A DNA stretch of 64,000 nucleotides from Portulaca oleracea (taxonomy: Eukaryota > Streptophyta > Magnoliopsida > Caryophyllales > Portulacaceae), in contig CM055876.1 of the NCBI GenBank assembly GCA_029582165.1, forward strand, positions 29,581,317-29,645,316. Reading direction: 5' to 3'. The position numbers and the translations under genes were made by a program. Positions 35,464-47,722 of the stretch are shown here, in pieces. The stretch's first letter is position 1. Every line of letters begins with the position of its first letter. The notes under the pieces are model-generated. The model ran no database searches, was not told where the DNA came from, and worked only from the letters and a program-made list of their open reading frames with translations.

Positions 35464-36734
35464 AATTGCCCCCTCGAGACAGTGTTGGGTACACTATCTT
35501 GTCTGGATGCGACCATCGTCTCGACACTTTTTTTTTTTGGTACAAATTTAATTTTGCTAACAAACCCATGATTAAACTTTCAGAGGAGCCTTATGCTAAT
35601 CAAAACAGCAATGACAAGACAAAAATAATCCCACCATGCTGTGTAACTAATACAACATACAGGATCACAATAAGAGTTTGTTGACTCCCCCCAAGCAAGG
35701 CATGAATGCACACACAAGATATCCTACGATTACGAAGACATCTGGCTTATTTATTAAGAACTAAACTATACCACCAGCTGTCATCTTGGATCTTTCATGT
35801 AGGAATGATGATCTGCAAGGGATGCTTCGTCACAATTGTCCCGTTCTTGTATTCATTTGCATTTGATTCCCGACACTTGGTGTCTGTAAGAGGGGAATTG
35901 GAACCCAAGGTATGAGCGACTTGTTATCTCCATTTGTTGCTCTCTTTGGGAATGATGCAGATGCATTCTGGTGCTTTGAAATGTTTCTTTGCCAAAAATC
36001 TTTGGATGGAGGGAGAAACTGGAATGATGGAGCAGTTGCAATCATTGTGGCATATCTTAAAACATATAGACCGGGAAATATTTTCACACTTATCATAAAT
36101 TGGCACAATTAAATAAGATAATTGGGATGTCCCTTTTTCTTTACATACTTGTCGCTGCCAGCCCACAGTGAAAGATTTGATGAAAGAACAAATATATTGT
36201 ACACGGAAGTCGCGCATCAATCATCAATATTGCTTTCTAATTTGTGAAATTAGCAAATCACAATGGATATTGATTTTTTTCCAAAATATTAGTGCCAAGT
36301 AAGGAGCACCTTCTATATCTCATGCCCAGAATTTATCACAATCTCCTCCTTTCCTATTTCATTCTACTACCTCTTCTTGTCTAGATTTTTCACTTGGAGA
36401 ATAAGTCGAATGGAAGTATATATGCCTAAAGTAATTTGTTCATCAATTAACTTACTTTGCCATTGAATATCTCCACCTCGCATTTTTATTGCACCAAATT
36501 CGACGGCGACTCGGCCGATGCTTTGAGGATGCTTGCTCCCGTTTGCTATTGTATGTATAACACAACTTTTGGATTCATAATCATATTGAAGCTTGTTGTA
36601 GTGGTGTCTCTTGGAGCAGCGCTGCTGTTTTATACTGTAGATTTATCTTCTGATAATGGTTTGCTCTCTGTTGTTCTTATTTCCTGTTTCGATTTCTAAA
36701 GAGAAAGACCAGGTTAGCAGGAAAAGCAACGACT
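35464..36734. other. 3' non-coding region of the Tat element
   Basis: Between the 3' LTR and the captured fragment I see no convincing gene. Short frames on both strands are not conserved in any family I recognise. It may contain the promoter of the antisense gene. Confidence 0.4.
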
Positions 36735-36839
36735 TCAACAAGGTCCTGTCCAACTCCTGTTGAACCAAGCGGTGCAACTGTCAACTACCGTCAGCATCGC
36801 AGGTAACCACAACATATGCATTGATTTACCAATTTGACA

Positions 36840-36955
36840 ACTGAAAACTAAGCGTGAATCCTTTATCATCTCTGCTTTGATGGAGTCGTAGAACCTTGGA
36901 GCAGAGAATTCATAGGTCTCTTCGATCAGAACCACACCTGAATCTTTCATCGATG
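36840..36955 (-). pseudogene. Fragment resembling the N-terminus of TPX2
   Basis: Minus strand MKDSGVVLIEETYEFSAPRF, followed by YDSIKAEMIKDSR, resembles the conserved start of plant TPX2-type spindle proteins (EETYEFSAPRFFDF...). The similarity stops after about 35 residues. There is no continuation, so it looks like a captured first exon inside the retrotransposon. The identification is from memory of the family motif. Confidence 0.4.
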
Positions 36956-37470
36956 AATCAGTAGTGTGTGGTTTGGGGTTGGAGGGAGTTGGGTGGATGA
37001 TTTTTTTTTTTTTTAACAAAGCAATAATACTAAGATCAATAACTTGGCGTTCCAGATTGAGTACACATTTTGAGGACAAAAATTTCTAACAAAAATATTA
37101 TGATAGTTATTCAAAGCAAAAGGAGATGACATACTCACTAAGTTGATTACCTGCTTTCTGATGACATGAAGTTACCTAAAAGCTTAAACTGGATTATCAT
37201 GCAAGGGTACAAAACCAAATTTTCATCATTGTCCATAAGGAAGATCTTGATATCCTCCACCCATCAGCTTTCTGATCAAAGGTAACAGACCAATAAGAGC
37301 CAATCGAACTGTCGAGTTGTTGAGCCGCAGATCGACTTGTCGGACCCACGATTATTCAAATTTGCACGAGCAACAAGATTAGTGAACCGTCCAACAGGAA
37401 TCTGGGATTGGATGTTGCAACCAATAGCGAGTTCACCGTGCCAATCCATGATTGACAGCCCGAGAGATGA

Positions 37471-39555
37471 GAGGAACCGACCCAGTGGGTAGTCTTTGTG
37501 CTTCCCGAAGACAATCACAAATTTATTCGTCCAGGGACATTTGAAGTGGCGTCCAAGATGGCGGCTGGACGAACCTTTAGTCTTGCCATTCCTGTGTTGG
37601 CGAGCATATATCGAGGGTTGAATGACATTTCTAAGGCGACCAAACCTTCACAATCCAAGTCCTATTTCCCAACCCACTACTTACAGTGTTGGATCGCCAG
37701 TTTATTCAAAACACATTTTGGGTTTGAACAGTCCCCACCTGGACCCTCTATGGTAGAACACTCGGGGTTCGGCGGAGCAAGATACATTGAAGACACCCGT
37801 GAACTCCTTCATGAGGGCACGTCTGCGGATCTAGGCTGCACAATGCTCAACAAAAACAGAAATGAGACTTTTGAGGATGTCAAGGGTTTGGACCCAGAGA
37901 GGTTTGGCTATGTCATTGCTCTCCGCTCGGGCTTCTTGCCTCTCCGACGTGGTCGCTTATTTTACATCGAGCCTTACAATCCCCACCGTTTCGCCAGACA
38001 GTTCGGATTGTATCAAGAAGTTCCTGGTGTCCTTAAACGCGATCCCCGTACTCGCACTGTGTCGTCCACTGATGCTCTGAGTTATTGGACTGCGTTGATG
38101 TCTAGAGGAACTCACCCATCAATCACTTTACCTAGTCGCTCCTTACATCTTCGTGATTTTGTCACTAGGGAATACAACGATTGGTGGCACCAGGTGACGG
38201 TGCATGACCTCAGGACCAACGCTGATCGCCTCAAACCTAATAGAAAGAAAGTGAATGCCGCTGATGTAGATCTTGAAGTGGAGCAGGCTGGTGAGCCCGT
38301 GGATGCTAATCTTGATATCCAAGACGAGAGTGTACCGAATGATGATGATAGTGACCCAGACTCTGAGCAAAACTTTAAACGTCGAGGATACAAGAAACGC
38401 AAGATCAACATTGCGCGGCTCCCGAGGCCGTCTCTTGACGGAGACTTTTTTAACGACGTGCAAAGTTGTTCAAGCGCAGGAAATCTCGACGAGGTAATCA
38501 TGCTCATTTACACAACTCTTTTTTTTTTATAAAATATATATATCTATCTTCATAGTCCCGCTCCTAATCTTTTTTTTTAACAGATTGGCACTTTTGACTT
38601 AGCTGACCATCCCATCTGCGTGGTAGGCGAGCGATTGCTTGAGGTCATTAATGTTGCCCCCAAATTGCCTGCCCCCAGTGTTGATTCTCGCCCTGGCAAG
38701 GATATTGAGACAGTGAGGAGGGCGGCGTCATCATCCACAGCTGACCCACCTGTGGACAATGGTGAGACTTTTCCCGATTCTTCTACATGTAGTGAGCATT
38801 CGGTTGAGGGGCCAACTTCCCTTGTGTTAGCGTCGAGGAATATAGCTCCTGATGTGGGGAAGGTCGTGACTAGTGGGCCCGGCGATCGAGCTCTTGTTGC
38901 CGCGCCTGCCACGTCTGTTGTTTCCCTTCGGCCAGGGCCTCATTCTCAGAATGTCTTCCTGGAGGGCATAAGAGCCATGGGAGCTCAATTACTAGCCAAC
39001 CTGAAAAACGCAGCACTCGAAGATGTACCTAAGGTATATGAAGGGGCCCTGGTTGTATATCAAGCTATTAAGGTGCTCAAAGGTGATCCTGGTCCTTTAA
39101 AGAAGAAGGCGGATGGTTATGTGAGCAATGTGACCGCCTTCTTAGCCTTACAGCGAGCGGTTTCCACTTGGCGTCACCCTGACGATTTTAATAGGGAAAG
39201 ATCTGCTCGCGTCGCGCAAGTTGAGCAGGCGCAGTCCGACCTCCTTAAAGCAAAGGGAGAGATTGATGCTTTGAGGGAGAAGCTTAGTGATGCCACTAGC
39301 CGGGCCACCGACCTAGAAGAGCAATTTCGTCTTGCTTGTGAGAAGGTAAAACGGGTCCGTGAGAATCTTGAAGCCAAGTCAGCCTTTGTGACTACTATTG
39401 AAGTACAGGTTGCTGAGAGGGAGCAAACCCTTGCGGAACTTGATGTTGTGCATGTCTTGTCACAAGAGGAAGTTTACGAGCTAGCAAGACACGAGCGAAC
39501 CGTGATAGAGGAGCGCTCTTTGCTCAACCCCGATGACTGGATGCTTGATGGTTGA
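37471..39555 (+). CDS. Antisense plant-mobile-domain-like gene carried by the Tat element
   Basis: Plus strand, opposite to gag-pol. Exon 1 is open from 37471 (after a TGA at 37468) to 38493. The intron is 38494-38583 (GAG|GTAATC ... TTTTAACAG|ATT). Exon 2 runs 38584-39555. Splicing keeps the frame (phase 0). The protein resembles the C-terminal half of the plant mobile domain (PMD), for example RPGTFEVASKMAAGRTFSLA, IPVLASIYRGL and FPTHYLQCWIASLF. An acidic and basic linker follows, then a heptad-rich coiled-coil C-terminus near the last 120 residues. The N-terminal half of the PMD is not visible, so the gene may be 5'-truncated or have upstream exons I could not find. PMD proteins are linked to transposons and to silencing or meristem maintenance in plants; the role here is unknown. 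Confidence 0.7.
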
Positions 39556-39994
39556 GTGGGCTATATCTGATTGAGCAACATTGTTCATTATTTAGTTCTT
39601 CAGCACTTTGTATTAACAACTTTTGAACGTTGTTCATTTAACAATAAGATTGCCTTTACTTTTCTTTTGGCTTGTCATTTCCTTATCGATTTAATTGTGC
39701 TTAATCATCATGTTCATCAAGTCGCATGAAAACTATAACAAGCAAATCAAATCATAATGTGTCTTAACAAACAAACAAACAATTGTTCATTTATTTATTT
39801 AGCCGTTCACAGTTTATACTCTTGCGGGCCAGGAGTATTACAATGATGAAAAGAAACATAACTAAAAAGAAGATTTTTTTTTTAGTGAACAGTTTATGCT
39901 CTTGTTCGAGAGCTACAACAATGAAAAGAAAGATTTTTTTTTTTTTTGGCGAGTAGTTTAGGCTCTTGCTCAGGAGCTAACAAACATAACTTTT
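39556..39994. other. Convergent spacer between the antisense gene and pol
   Basis: About 440 bp with poly-T runs. The antisense gene and integrase end tail-to-tail here. Confidence 0.5.
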
Positions 39995-40327
39995 TCATGG
40001 GTAGTAGGGCTTCAAGAACTTGGCATTGATTGGCCCCACCAAAACTCCTTCGTCGTCCACTATCTTGTACGCGCCGTTTGTGTAAACTTCACGAACAATA
40101 TATGGACCATCCCAGTTGGATACAAACTTGCTCTTGCTTTTGTGCGTCATGATGATTGGTCTTCGCACCGCCATTACCAAGTCTCCTACTTGAAATGATC
40201 GCGGCTTAACCTTTTTGTTAAATGCGCGAGACAGACGTGCATGGTAGCACTCTAACTTCTGTTGCGCCAACAATCTCTTCTCATCCAAAGCCTCTAACTC
40301 GCTCAATGAGTCCGTGGTTTTCGTCCT
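39995..40327 (-). pseudogene. Tat integrase C-terminal segment
   Basis: QVGDLVMAVRRPI and FVSNWDGPYIVREV belong to the integrase C-terminal domain. The segment is separated from the upstream frame by a TAA near 40331 and a probable frameshift. Confidence 0.8.
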
Positions 40328-40330
40328 CGA

Positions 40331-41878
40331 TTAACCCTTCTTGACAATGAGGCGCAAAGAAGGTATTTCAATTTCTAAGGGTAGGACGGCTTCTACTCCA
40401 TACACCAAGGCATAGGGCGTCGATTGAGTGGGTGTCTTGTAGGTGGTGCGGTAAGCCCACAAAGCTTCTCCAAGTTTTTCATGCCAATCCCTTTTGGACT
40501 TTGTCACCACCTTTTTCAACAGCTTGCACAATGTCTTGTTGAACGCCTTCGCCAAACCATTTGCAGGCGCATTGTACATCGAGGATTTGTGCTGAGTGAA
40601 TTTAAACTTTTCACATAGATCGGTCATCAGCTTGTTATAGAACGGCTTTCCGTTATCAGTGATGACATATCGGGGCACGCCATATCGATAGATGATATGT
40701 GTCCGGATGAAGTCAACCACGTTCTCTTTTTTCACCTCCTTTAGTGCAACTGCTTCTGCCCACTTAGAGAAATAGTCAGTAGCGGCTAGGATGTACAAGT
40801 GTCCTGCGGAAGACTTTGGAGTCAAGGGTCCTACGACGTCAAGTCCCCATGCTTCAAAGGGCCAAGACGTGACTGTAGGGTGCAACGGTTCTGGAGGTTG
40901 GTGCATTAAGTTTGCATGAAACTGACACGCCTCACACCTCTTTGCGTGATCAATGCAGTCTTGCACCATGGTTGGCCAGTAGTAGTCCATCCTTTTGACT
41001 CGGTCATGTAGCTTAGGTCTTGACTGGTGCGCGCCGCACACACCCGAGTGTGCTTCCTTCATGACTTGGTTTGCTTCTTCTTCGTCTAGACATCGTCGCC
41101 AAAGTCCAAGAAATGAGCGTCGATATAACGTCCCTTTGTAATAAAGAAAACGCGATGCTCTTCTTTGGATCCCGGTCCTATGCCTCACATCATTCGGTAG
41201 CTTCCCATGCTCCAAGTAGTCAATCAATGGTTGGCGCCAATCTTCTTTTTCTACTTCAAACACAGAAACTGTATTTATCTCTTCCACAAGCTCCCTTTCT
41301 GATGGTGTGACCACCCATTTGCCGCATACTGGAATTGTGACACCTTCCTCTGCCCCCAGTGCCAAAGTGGTTGCAAGACCTGCGAGCGCGTCAGCCATCT
41401 TGTTGGCACTCCTAGGGATGTGTTGCAACTCGATTGAGTTTAACTTATTTAGGATTTGTAAAGCATACTTGTGGTATGGGATCAAATCCTCCTTTTTGAC
41501 CTCATACTCATTGAGAAGTTGGTTGATAACCAACTTGGAGTCGCCATACACATCAAGATTCTTGACTCCCACTTCTATGGCCATTTGAAGTCCTAGTATG
41601 AGTGCTTGGTATTCAACCATATTGTTGGAGCATAATTGGGTAAGAACAAATGAGTATGGGAGAATATGTCTCTCGGGGGAGACAAGAACCACTCCTGCTC
41701 CAGAACCGTCGTGTCGTGCGGCACCGTCGAAATACATTTCCCATGGCGGCATCATGCCTACAAAGAACACTTCCTCCCCAGGTAGTTCGTCATCCAACTC
41801 CCAATCGTCGAGAATCGGGTGATCAGCTAGAAAGTCTGCCAGCGCTTGTCCCTTGACGGCCTTTTGTGGTACATACAC
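40331..41878 (-). pseudogene. Tat second RNase H and integrase
   Basis: An open frame of 515 codons. It starts with the connection YVPQKAVKGQALADFLADHP. An archaeal-type RNase H follows (MYFDGAARHDGSGAG, then NNMVEYQALILGL and YGDSKLVINQL). Integrase has the zinc-binding HHCC motif (HSGVCGAHQSRPKLHDRVKR through CEACQ) and the core with WGLDVVGPL and ITDNGKPF. The expected catalytic Glu lies in NGLAKAFNKTL, where Lys (AAG) occupies the Glu position of the usual NGQAEAFNK. With DDK in place of DDE, this integrase should be inactive. Confidence 0.85.
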
Positions 41879-41882
41879 AATA

Positions 41883-42500
41883 TCATATTGATAAAATGAC
41901 GGCCCACTTTGCTAGTCGTCCACTAAGCACTGGTCTTGACAGGATGTACTTGATCGGGTCAGCTTTGGATATGACTCGAACCGTATGTGCTTGCATATAG
42001 TGCCTTAACTTTTGCACAGCAAACATGAGGGCCATGCACATCTTTTCAATTGGGGAATAGTTCAACTCAGCCCCAACCAAGGTCCGACTCAGGTAGTAGA
42101 GAGCCCTTTCCTTGCCATCTTCATTCTCTTGAGCACACAATGCACCCAACGACTTTTCTTGCGCGGCAATATACAAGATTAGAGGTTTGCCTGGGATTGG
42201 TGCTCCTAAAACGGGCGGACTTGACAGATATTTCTTGATACTCTCGAACGCCTTTCGACAAGATTCATCCCATTCAAATGGTGCACCCTTCTTCATCAAG
42301 TGACTGAATGGATGACAACGCCCCGCCAGGTTGGATATGAACCGCCTGATATATGCCAATCTACCTTGTAGACCACGTAACTCCTTAAGATTCTTAGGTT
42401 CGGGCATTTCTTGGATGGCTTTGACTTTAGCCTGATCAATCTCAATGCCCTTGTGTCGCACGTCAAAGCCCAAGAATTTTCGGAAATGCTAACGCACTTC
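41883..42500 (-). pseudogene. Tat RT C-terminus and first RNase H
   Basis: Begins around FLGFDVRHKGIEID, the end of RT, and continues with LKELRGLQGRLAYIRRFISN, KPLILYIAAQEKSLGALCAQ and ELNYSPIEKMCMALMFAVQK, the Ty3-type RNase H. It breaks at both ends: near 42480 (one base short at a TCCGG-like site) and near 41883. Confidence 0.85.
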
Positions 42501-43297
42501 AACGGGTTCATTTTCAGCTGGCACTTTCGAAGCCTCTCGAAAATCCCACGAAGATCATTCAAGTGGTCATTCCTTCTTCTTGATTTAACCACTAAATCAT
42601 CAACATAGCACTCGACTGTCTTATGCAACATGTCATCAAAGATGCGTTGCATCGCCCTTTGATATGTTGCTCCAGCATTCTTCAATCCAAAGGGCATTAC
42701 TTTGTAACAAAATATGCCTTTTGGTGTGCGAAAAGCAGTGGCTTCTTGGTCTTCGGGCGCCATGTGAATTTGGTTGTACCCGGCCGTACAATCCATGAAG
42801 GATAAGGCCTCATGTCCGGTAGTAGAATCGATCATGAGCTCAGTGACGGGCAACGGGAAGTCATCTTTCGGGCATGCCTCATTTAGATCCCGAAAATCCA
42901 CACAAACACGAAGTTGGCCATTCTTCTTTCTCACCGGGACGATGTTGGCGATCCATGTAGGATACTTCACCTCCCGAATAAATCCAGCCTCGATGAGTTT
43001 GTTCACTTCCTTTTCAATTTCCGGCACTAACTCTGGACGAAAGCGTCGTTGAGGTTGCTTCTTAGGAGATACTCCCCTGTTGATGGACAAGCGATGAACG
43101 GCCACTTTCGGGTCCAACCCAGGCATTTCTTGATAACTCCACGCGAATACATCCTTGTACTCAGATAGAAGTTTGAAGTACGCCTCTTCCTCTGCGGATG
43201 AGAGTAAAGAGCTGACATATATGGGCCTTGGGTTCTCCATGGTTCCGAGATTCATCTCCTTTAACTCGTCCACTGTAGCTTGCCCCCCGTCTTCCAA
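42480..43297 (-). pseudogene. Tat reverse transcriptase
   Basis: IEKEVNKLIEAGFIREVKYP, then VPVRKKNGQLRVCVDFRDLN, SFMDCTAGYNQIHMAPED, FGLKNAGATYQRAMQ and the catalytic CYVDDLVVKS. All core motifs are present. The frame runs off course after KCVS near 42480. The upstream start lies after a short gap from the protease frame. Confidence 0.88.
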
Positions 43298-43381
43298 GTT
43301 TTGCGAAGTTTCCGCAAGCTCTATCTCTGCGTCTGAGTCATCCCGTTCATGGACCGTGACATGGTTTGAGGAAACATGTTC

Positions 43382-45355
43382 TTATTGATCATCATCCGTG
43401 TTTGCACCCCCTTGGGTGACGTGACCTGTGAGTACCACAGTGCGTCTCTTCACTCTTAGCGAACCATCGGTCTTTACGTCCAAAGTAGATACGCGCTTCA
43501 TGCAAGAAGGGATTGTACTTTGGATCTCATTTATCTCACCTAGGCGACTGAAAACAGGGCCTTTTTCTTTTTGTTGAGGAAAAGATGACGTTGCCTCATT
43601 CACCTTGATCCTAGAGAAAACTGAAAGCTTAGGTTTTACATTCACCTCTATCCTTCGTGAGGCAAAGAGCTTCGGAGTCTCTCGTATTCCAATCCTAGCG
43701 AACACAGAAGAACGCTCCCCGTGGCTGGACGGTTGGAGTCTATCAAAGACAGACCGTCTCGGGCTACTCTTAGGCTCATCCTCATCACTTTGGATGCTCT
43801 CTTCTGCTGCGATGTACTGTACACCCACTTGCTTAATTTTGCGCCTTCCCAAGATTCGGATAGGCTTTGGTGGCATGTAACCAAGTCCCACCTTGGACAC
43901 CGCCATTTCACCGCACTGTTCATGTATCTTCTTTTGAGTCTCATTGACACCATAGGGCTCGGCTTCAACCACTTTGCCTAAAGCATTTGGCTTGCCGAAG
44001 TCGTAACCTGACCTTTTCATTAATCTATAAGCATTTGGATCAAACCCCTCATCTGTGCGCACTTTGGGTAGGTCACCTTCCTCTCCGGGTAATTTCTCGA
44101 AAGAATGAACAAAGCCCGTCATAAGTGCCTTGGTGATTCTGTGCCTTCCTGCCTTGTGGACGGGAAGAGCACCCTTTTCTTCAAGGATGCGTCGGTCGGC
44201 CCCCTCGGGTTTAGTTCCATCCTTGATCACGCTCTCGGGGTATGCGTATTCGCTAAACGGTGACTCCCCCTCTTTTCGTCGAGATTTGGGGACGTACCTA
44301 AGGACTGGTACAATTGGTTTAGATTCCCCTGTTGTCTTCACGACGACAAGTGGGGCCTTCTCTGGCTCAATGACCCCTTTACCACCTGGCTTCTTCTCAG
44401 TGCCCATATTAATACGTCCACTAGATGACACAAAAGTATCTTTCACCCTCCCCTTGCCTGTAGAGGACATGGAGTTCGGCATTGTTTCCTTGGGTGTTGT
44501 GCCTTCCTCGAAGAACTTGGCGTCTGCGTAGTGTGATTCAGCTTGAGTAAACGGCTTAGTGTCACCTTTTATTTTCTTCTCTCCATCGCGATAGTACTTT
44601 AGACACTGATGCAACGTTGATGCTACTATTCCATTTTCGTGCAACCAAGGTCGCCCAAGTAGCAACTTATAGGAGGTCTTAGAGTCTATGACATGGAAAA
44701 GTGCTGACGTCGATAGCTCTCCGATCGTTAGCTCCAAGCGAATCATCCCCATCGCGCGCTGACCCTCTAAGTTGAAACCGTGGATCATCATGCGACTCTT
44801 AGACAACTCTTCGACAGTAATGCCCAAGTCATTCATGGTATACTTAGGCATGATGTTGACTGCTGAGCCTCCATCTACCAGCATGCGCCTGACCTTCTGC
44901 TCCCTAATGTATCCACTAATGAACAATGGACGATTGTGTGGGTTGGACCCGAGCAACAAGTCATCATCAGAAAACGTAACTGCTGTGTTACATATGGCGC
45001 ATGGAGCCGAACGCTTGTCAAGTTCGTCGTTGTATTGCACTTTGTCGACGTATAACTTTGCGCGTTGTAGAGCAACAACCATTTGCTCACGCATCTCTTT
45101 AGGTAGATGAAAGACTCGTTTCCAACTCATGTGCTCCGGTAAGGCTTCCAGGAAGTTGACAACTTTATCCTCCCTTTCTTGGGCGTCGCTCTCTCCAACG
45201 TTCAACCTTTCATCTTCCTCCACATCCTCAACTTCGGAACACGAGGACATGTTGACACTAGCGGTGGTAGGGAAATTCTCTAGGAAGGCGACCGTGCAAT
45301 TAACCACGCGCGTCGTCCAAGTCCAACACGATGACTCCTCCTTAGCTAGTTGCAT
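43382..45355 (-). pseudogene. Tat protease and flanking linker
   Basis: Open frame of 657 codons. The retropepsin-like active site is in RRMLVDGGSAVNIMP near residue 158 (D-G-G rather than D-[ST]-G, as in many Tat elements), with the partner motif KLLLGRPWLHENG. A long low-complexity linker (residues 260-657) with SVFSRI/PVFSRLG-type repeats precedes RT. The ATG call at 45355 is uncertain because it continues a gag-pol frame. Confidence 0.8.
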
Positions 45356-45609
45356 GATCGCTCCTTAAGGGTGATACACCTTTCTAGGGTGACTAACTAC
45401 CCTATGATATGGACAATACCTCGGATCATTAACTTTCCCAACTTCTTCGGGACGTTTTGAGGGAGGTAGCTCAATAACCCCCTTCTCCAACAAATCATCC
45501 AACATACCCGCCAAGTCTGAGTCAGGAAATGGATATTTCTTTTCTTGTAGCTCCTTTAATGTAGGACGCTTCTTTCCAGTGTCTCGCGCTACAAAACTCC
45601 TCTTTTCTT

Positions 45610-47043
45610 CTAACTTTGACTTCCCTGAAATCCGGACTGGTTCATTTGTTGAGGCATGGATTCCCTAGTCGAGTTCTTGGAAGGCTTGACACTCTTCTTT
45701 AGATCACCCCTATCTCTCTTTGGCTCGAAAGAGGAGGATGCGGACTTGCCGCGTCGGGTGGCTATTGTGATTTCCATGTCATGAGCCTTGGTTGCCAACT
45801 CCCTGAAGGTTCTCGGCTTACTCATTTGTAAGACATAGAGCAAGTCCCAATTCATACCATTGGCACACATCTCAACGGCTGAAGCCTCAGACAAGCGGTC
45901 TTTGCACTCGAGGCTGAGCGCGCGCCACCGGTTGATGTAGTCGAAGCGGTTCATCTGTCCATTGTTTAGTGTTTGTCAACTCGATCATGCGACAATTCTT
46001 TGAGTACTATAGAACACATTCAGGAATTCTTGTTCCATCATTCCCAACTATCAATGGATTCGGGCTCTAAGTCGATATACCAATCAAAAGCGGTACCTTT
46101 CGATTGCGGACGAATTGTTTTACTAGCAGATCACCATCGGTACCCGCATTGTTACACGTCTCGATGAAGTGTGCAACATGTTGCTTCGGGTTCCCTTTTC
46201 CTTCGAATTGGACAAACTTTGGAGGTTGGTACCCACGAGGCATGCGAAGGGCGTCAATCCTCTTTGTGTATGGTTTGGTGTACAGATGAGTCCGCGTCGC
46301 GCCTCCTCCTAGTTGAGCCTTGATCGCATTTGCCACTAAGTTCTGGATTTGCTCCACAGACAAAGAACCTGAGCCAGAGTCTTCCTTCTTCTCTTCTTCT
46401 TCATCGGAATCTCCGTGATTGGATCCCTTGTCAGAATCTTCATCTTCTGAGCTAATGACATAGTTGCTAGCAGGGCGCTTCTCTAACTTTTTTGTTAGCT
46501 TCTTAATCCGTTCATCTTGGCGCTTGATATGCTCGGTTTTCTCCTCGCTTTCTCTCTGAGTCTAGCTAGGACGGCCTTCATAGCTTTGAACTCTTCTTCA
46601 TAGTTAACGGCTTCAGTGGTCATAACTGGCATAACAACGGTGTCAACAGATTCAGTGTCAGAATACGAGAGCATGTCACTTGGAGACTTCAGCATTTCTC
46701 CGTCGCTCTCATAATCTTTAGTTTCTTCATCGAATGGTTGCGCCACAAATTCCGTGTGACGATGAAGTTCGTCCATCCATTGAGCGGATGCTTCCTTTGG
46801 AGGAACTTGAACAGATTTCTCTCTAAGCAAATGAGACGTGATGTGACTTGCCCCCGGCAAGTCGACATCAGTGATATGTGACGGCGCAATCACATCAGTT
46901 CGTTTTTGGGCCTCCATAGCAGCAATCTTGGCCATCCTTCTTGTGACTACTCCATTGGATGTCATACTAGCAGTTGCCGATCCTTGGGATTTGGACGGAA
47001 TAGCTTTCTTCGAAAAATGAGGGACGTTACTGCTAGGAGCCAT
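45610..47043 (-). pseudogene. Tat gag, several frame breaks
   Basis: It starts with MAPSSNVPHFSKKAIPSKS at 47043, 80 nt inside the 5' LTR end. A break near 46500 leads into a charged coiled-coil-like segment, then the retrotransposon gag core: PKFVQFEGKGNPKQHVAHFI and ETCNNAGTDGDLLVKQFVR. A break near 46110 and several stops to about 45960 precede FDYINRWRALSLECKDRLSE and ELATKAHDMEITIA (45954-45610). The 46110 break is consistent with loss of the T of a CTG. Confidence 0.82.
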
Positions 47044-47100
47044 GTCTTCTTTGATTGATGAGTGATTTGTTTTTGGAGAAAGAGATGAGAGGTAGAGATG

Positions 47101-47122
47101 TCCCACCGAGCGTGCCAAAATT
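47101..47122 (-). other. Possible primer-binding site of the Tat element
   Basis: Minus strand TTTTGGCACGCTCGGTGGGA follows the 5' LTR by 2 nt. The position is right for a PBS; I cannot name the tRNA with confidence. Confidence 0.4.
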
Positions 47123-47717
47123 TGTAACCACAAATTTTCGAGTCTAAAATAAATTAAAGACAAGAAAGTAATAGACAAATATAATTTTTGTATTTATATT
47201 CAAAGAATGGGTACAATCTCTATATTTTTGTTACAACGCAACAAAAAGAATGAACTCCTCTGATTCGATCTCCAAATGTTTGACTTGGTGAGAGACAGGA
47301 ACAACTTCAATCTTCACCGACTCTTGTGAATTTGATCTCTAGAGCAACGACACTTTGATGTCTTTGTTGTTGGAGTCTAGAGAGAATGTCTTTTAATAAT
47401 TAATTTTCCCTCCTCTTTAATGAAGGAGTATCTTCGTACTTATAGAGACTAGTCTCTTGTAGCTGGGCCTTGACTTATTAGTCTCGCAGGCGTTGGCCAG
47501 AATGTAGAGTTTGACTTGGTAATTACTTTGGACAGTGTTTGTTGTTGGTCGATTTGATTCTGACTTGACAACCGTTCGAGCTTTAACTTGATAGTGAACT
47601 TGATCCAATTTCACTTAAATAAATTAAATTAATTAATTTGGACCGACCGAAATAATCAACTTAATTTATTTTATACCTTGGCACTATTTTGATTTTTTTT
47701 TTTTTTTAGTGCCTACA
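47123..47717 (-). repeat. 5' LTR of the Tat element
   Basis: 595 bp, nearly identical to 34866-35463. The main cluster of differences is near 47484-47510, where the 3' LTR reads CCCTGGGCCG, CCGGGCCTG and similar CHG-rich sequence. Confidence 0.9.
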
Positions 47718-47722
47718 GTGAC

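Larger units (their letters stand above)
34861..47722 (-). mobile_element. Tat-type Ty3/gypsy LTR retrotransposon, about 12.85 kb
   Basis: The LTRs (34866-35463 and 47123-47717) match almost throughout and the 5-bp target duplication GTGAC is exact (34861-34865 and 47718-47722). Minus-strand order is 5' LTR, gag, protease, RT, RNase H, a second RNase H, integrase, then a long 3' region with an antisense gene, then the 3' LTR. Two RNase H domains mark the Tat lineage. Several frame breaks make this copy non-autonomous as written, though LTR similarity suggests it is not very old. Confidence 0.92.

Noticed and set aside
35700..36230. Several overlapping short frames in the 3' region of the Tat element
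   Set aside because: They overlap one another on both strands with no conserved motif; not supported as genes.
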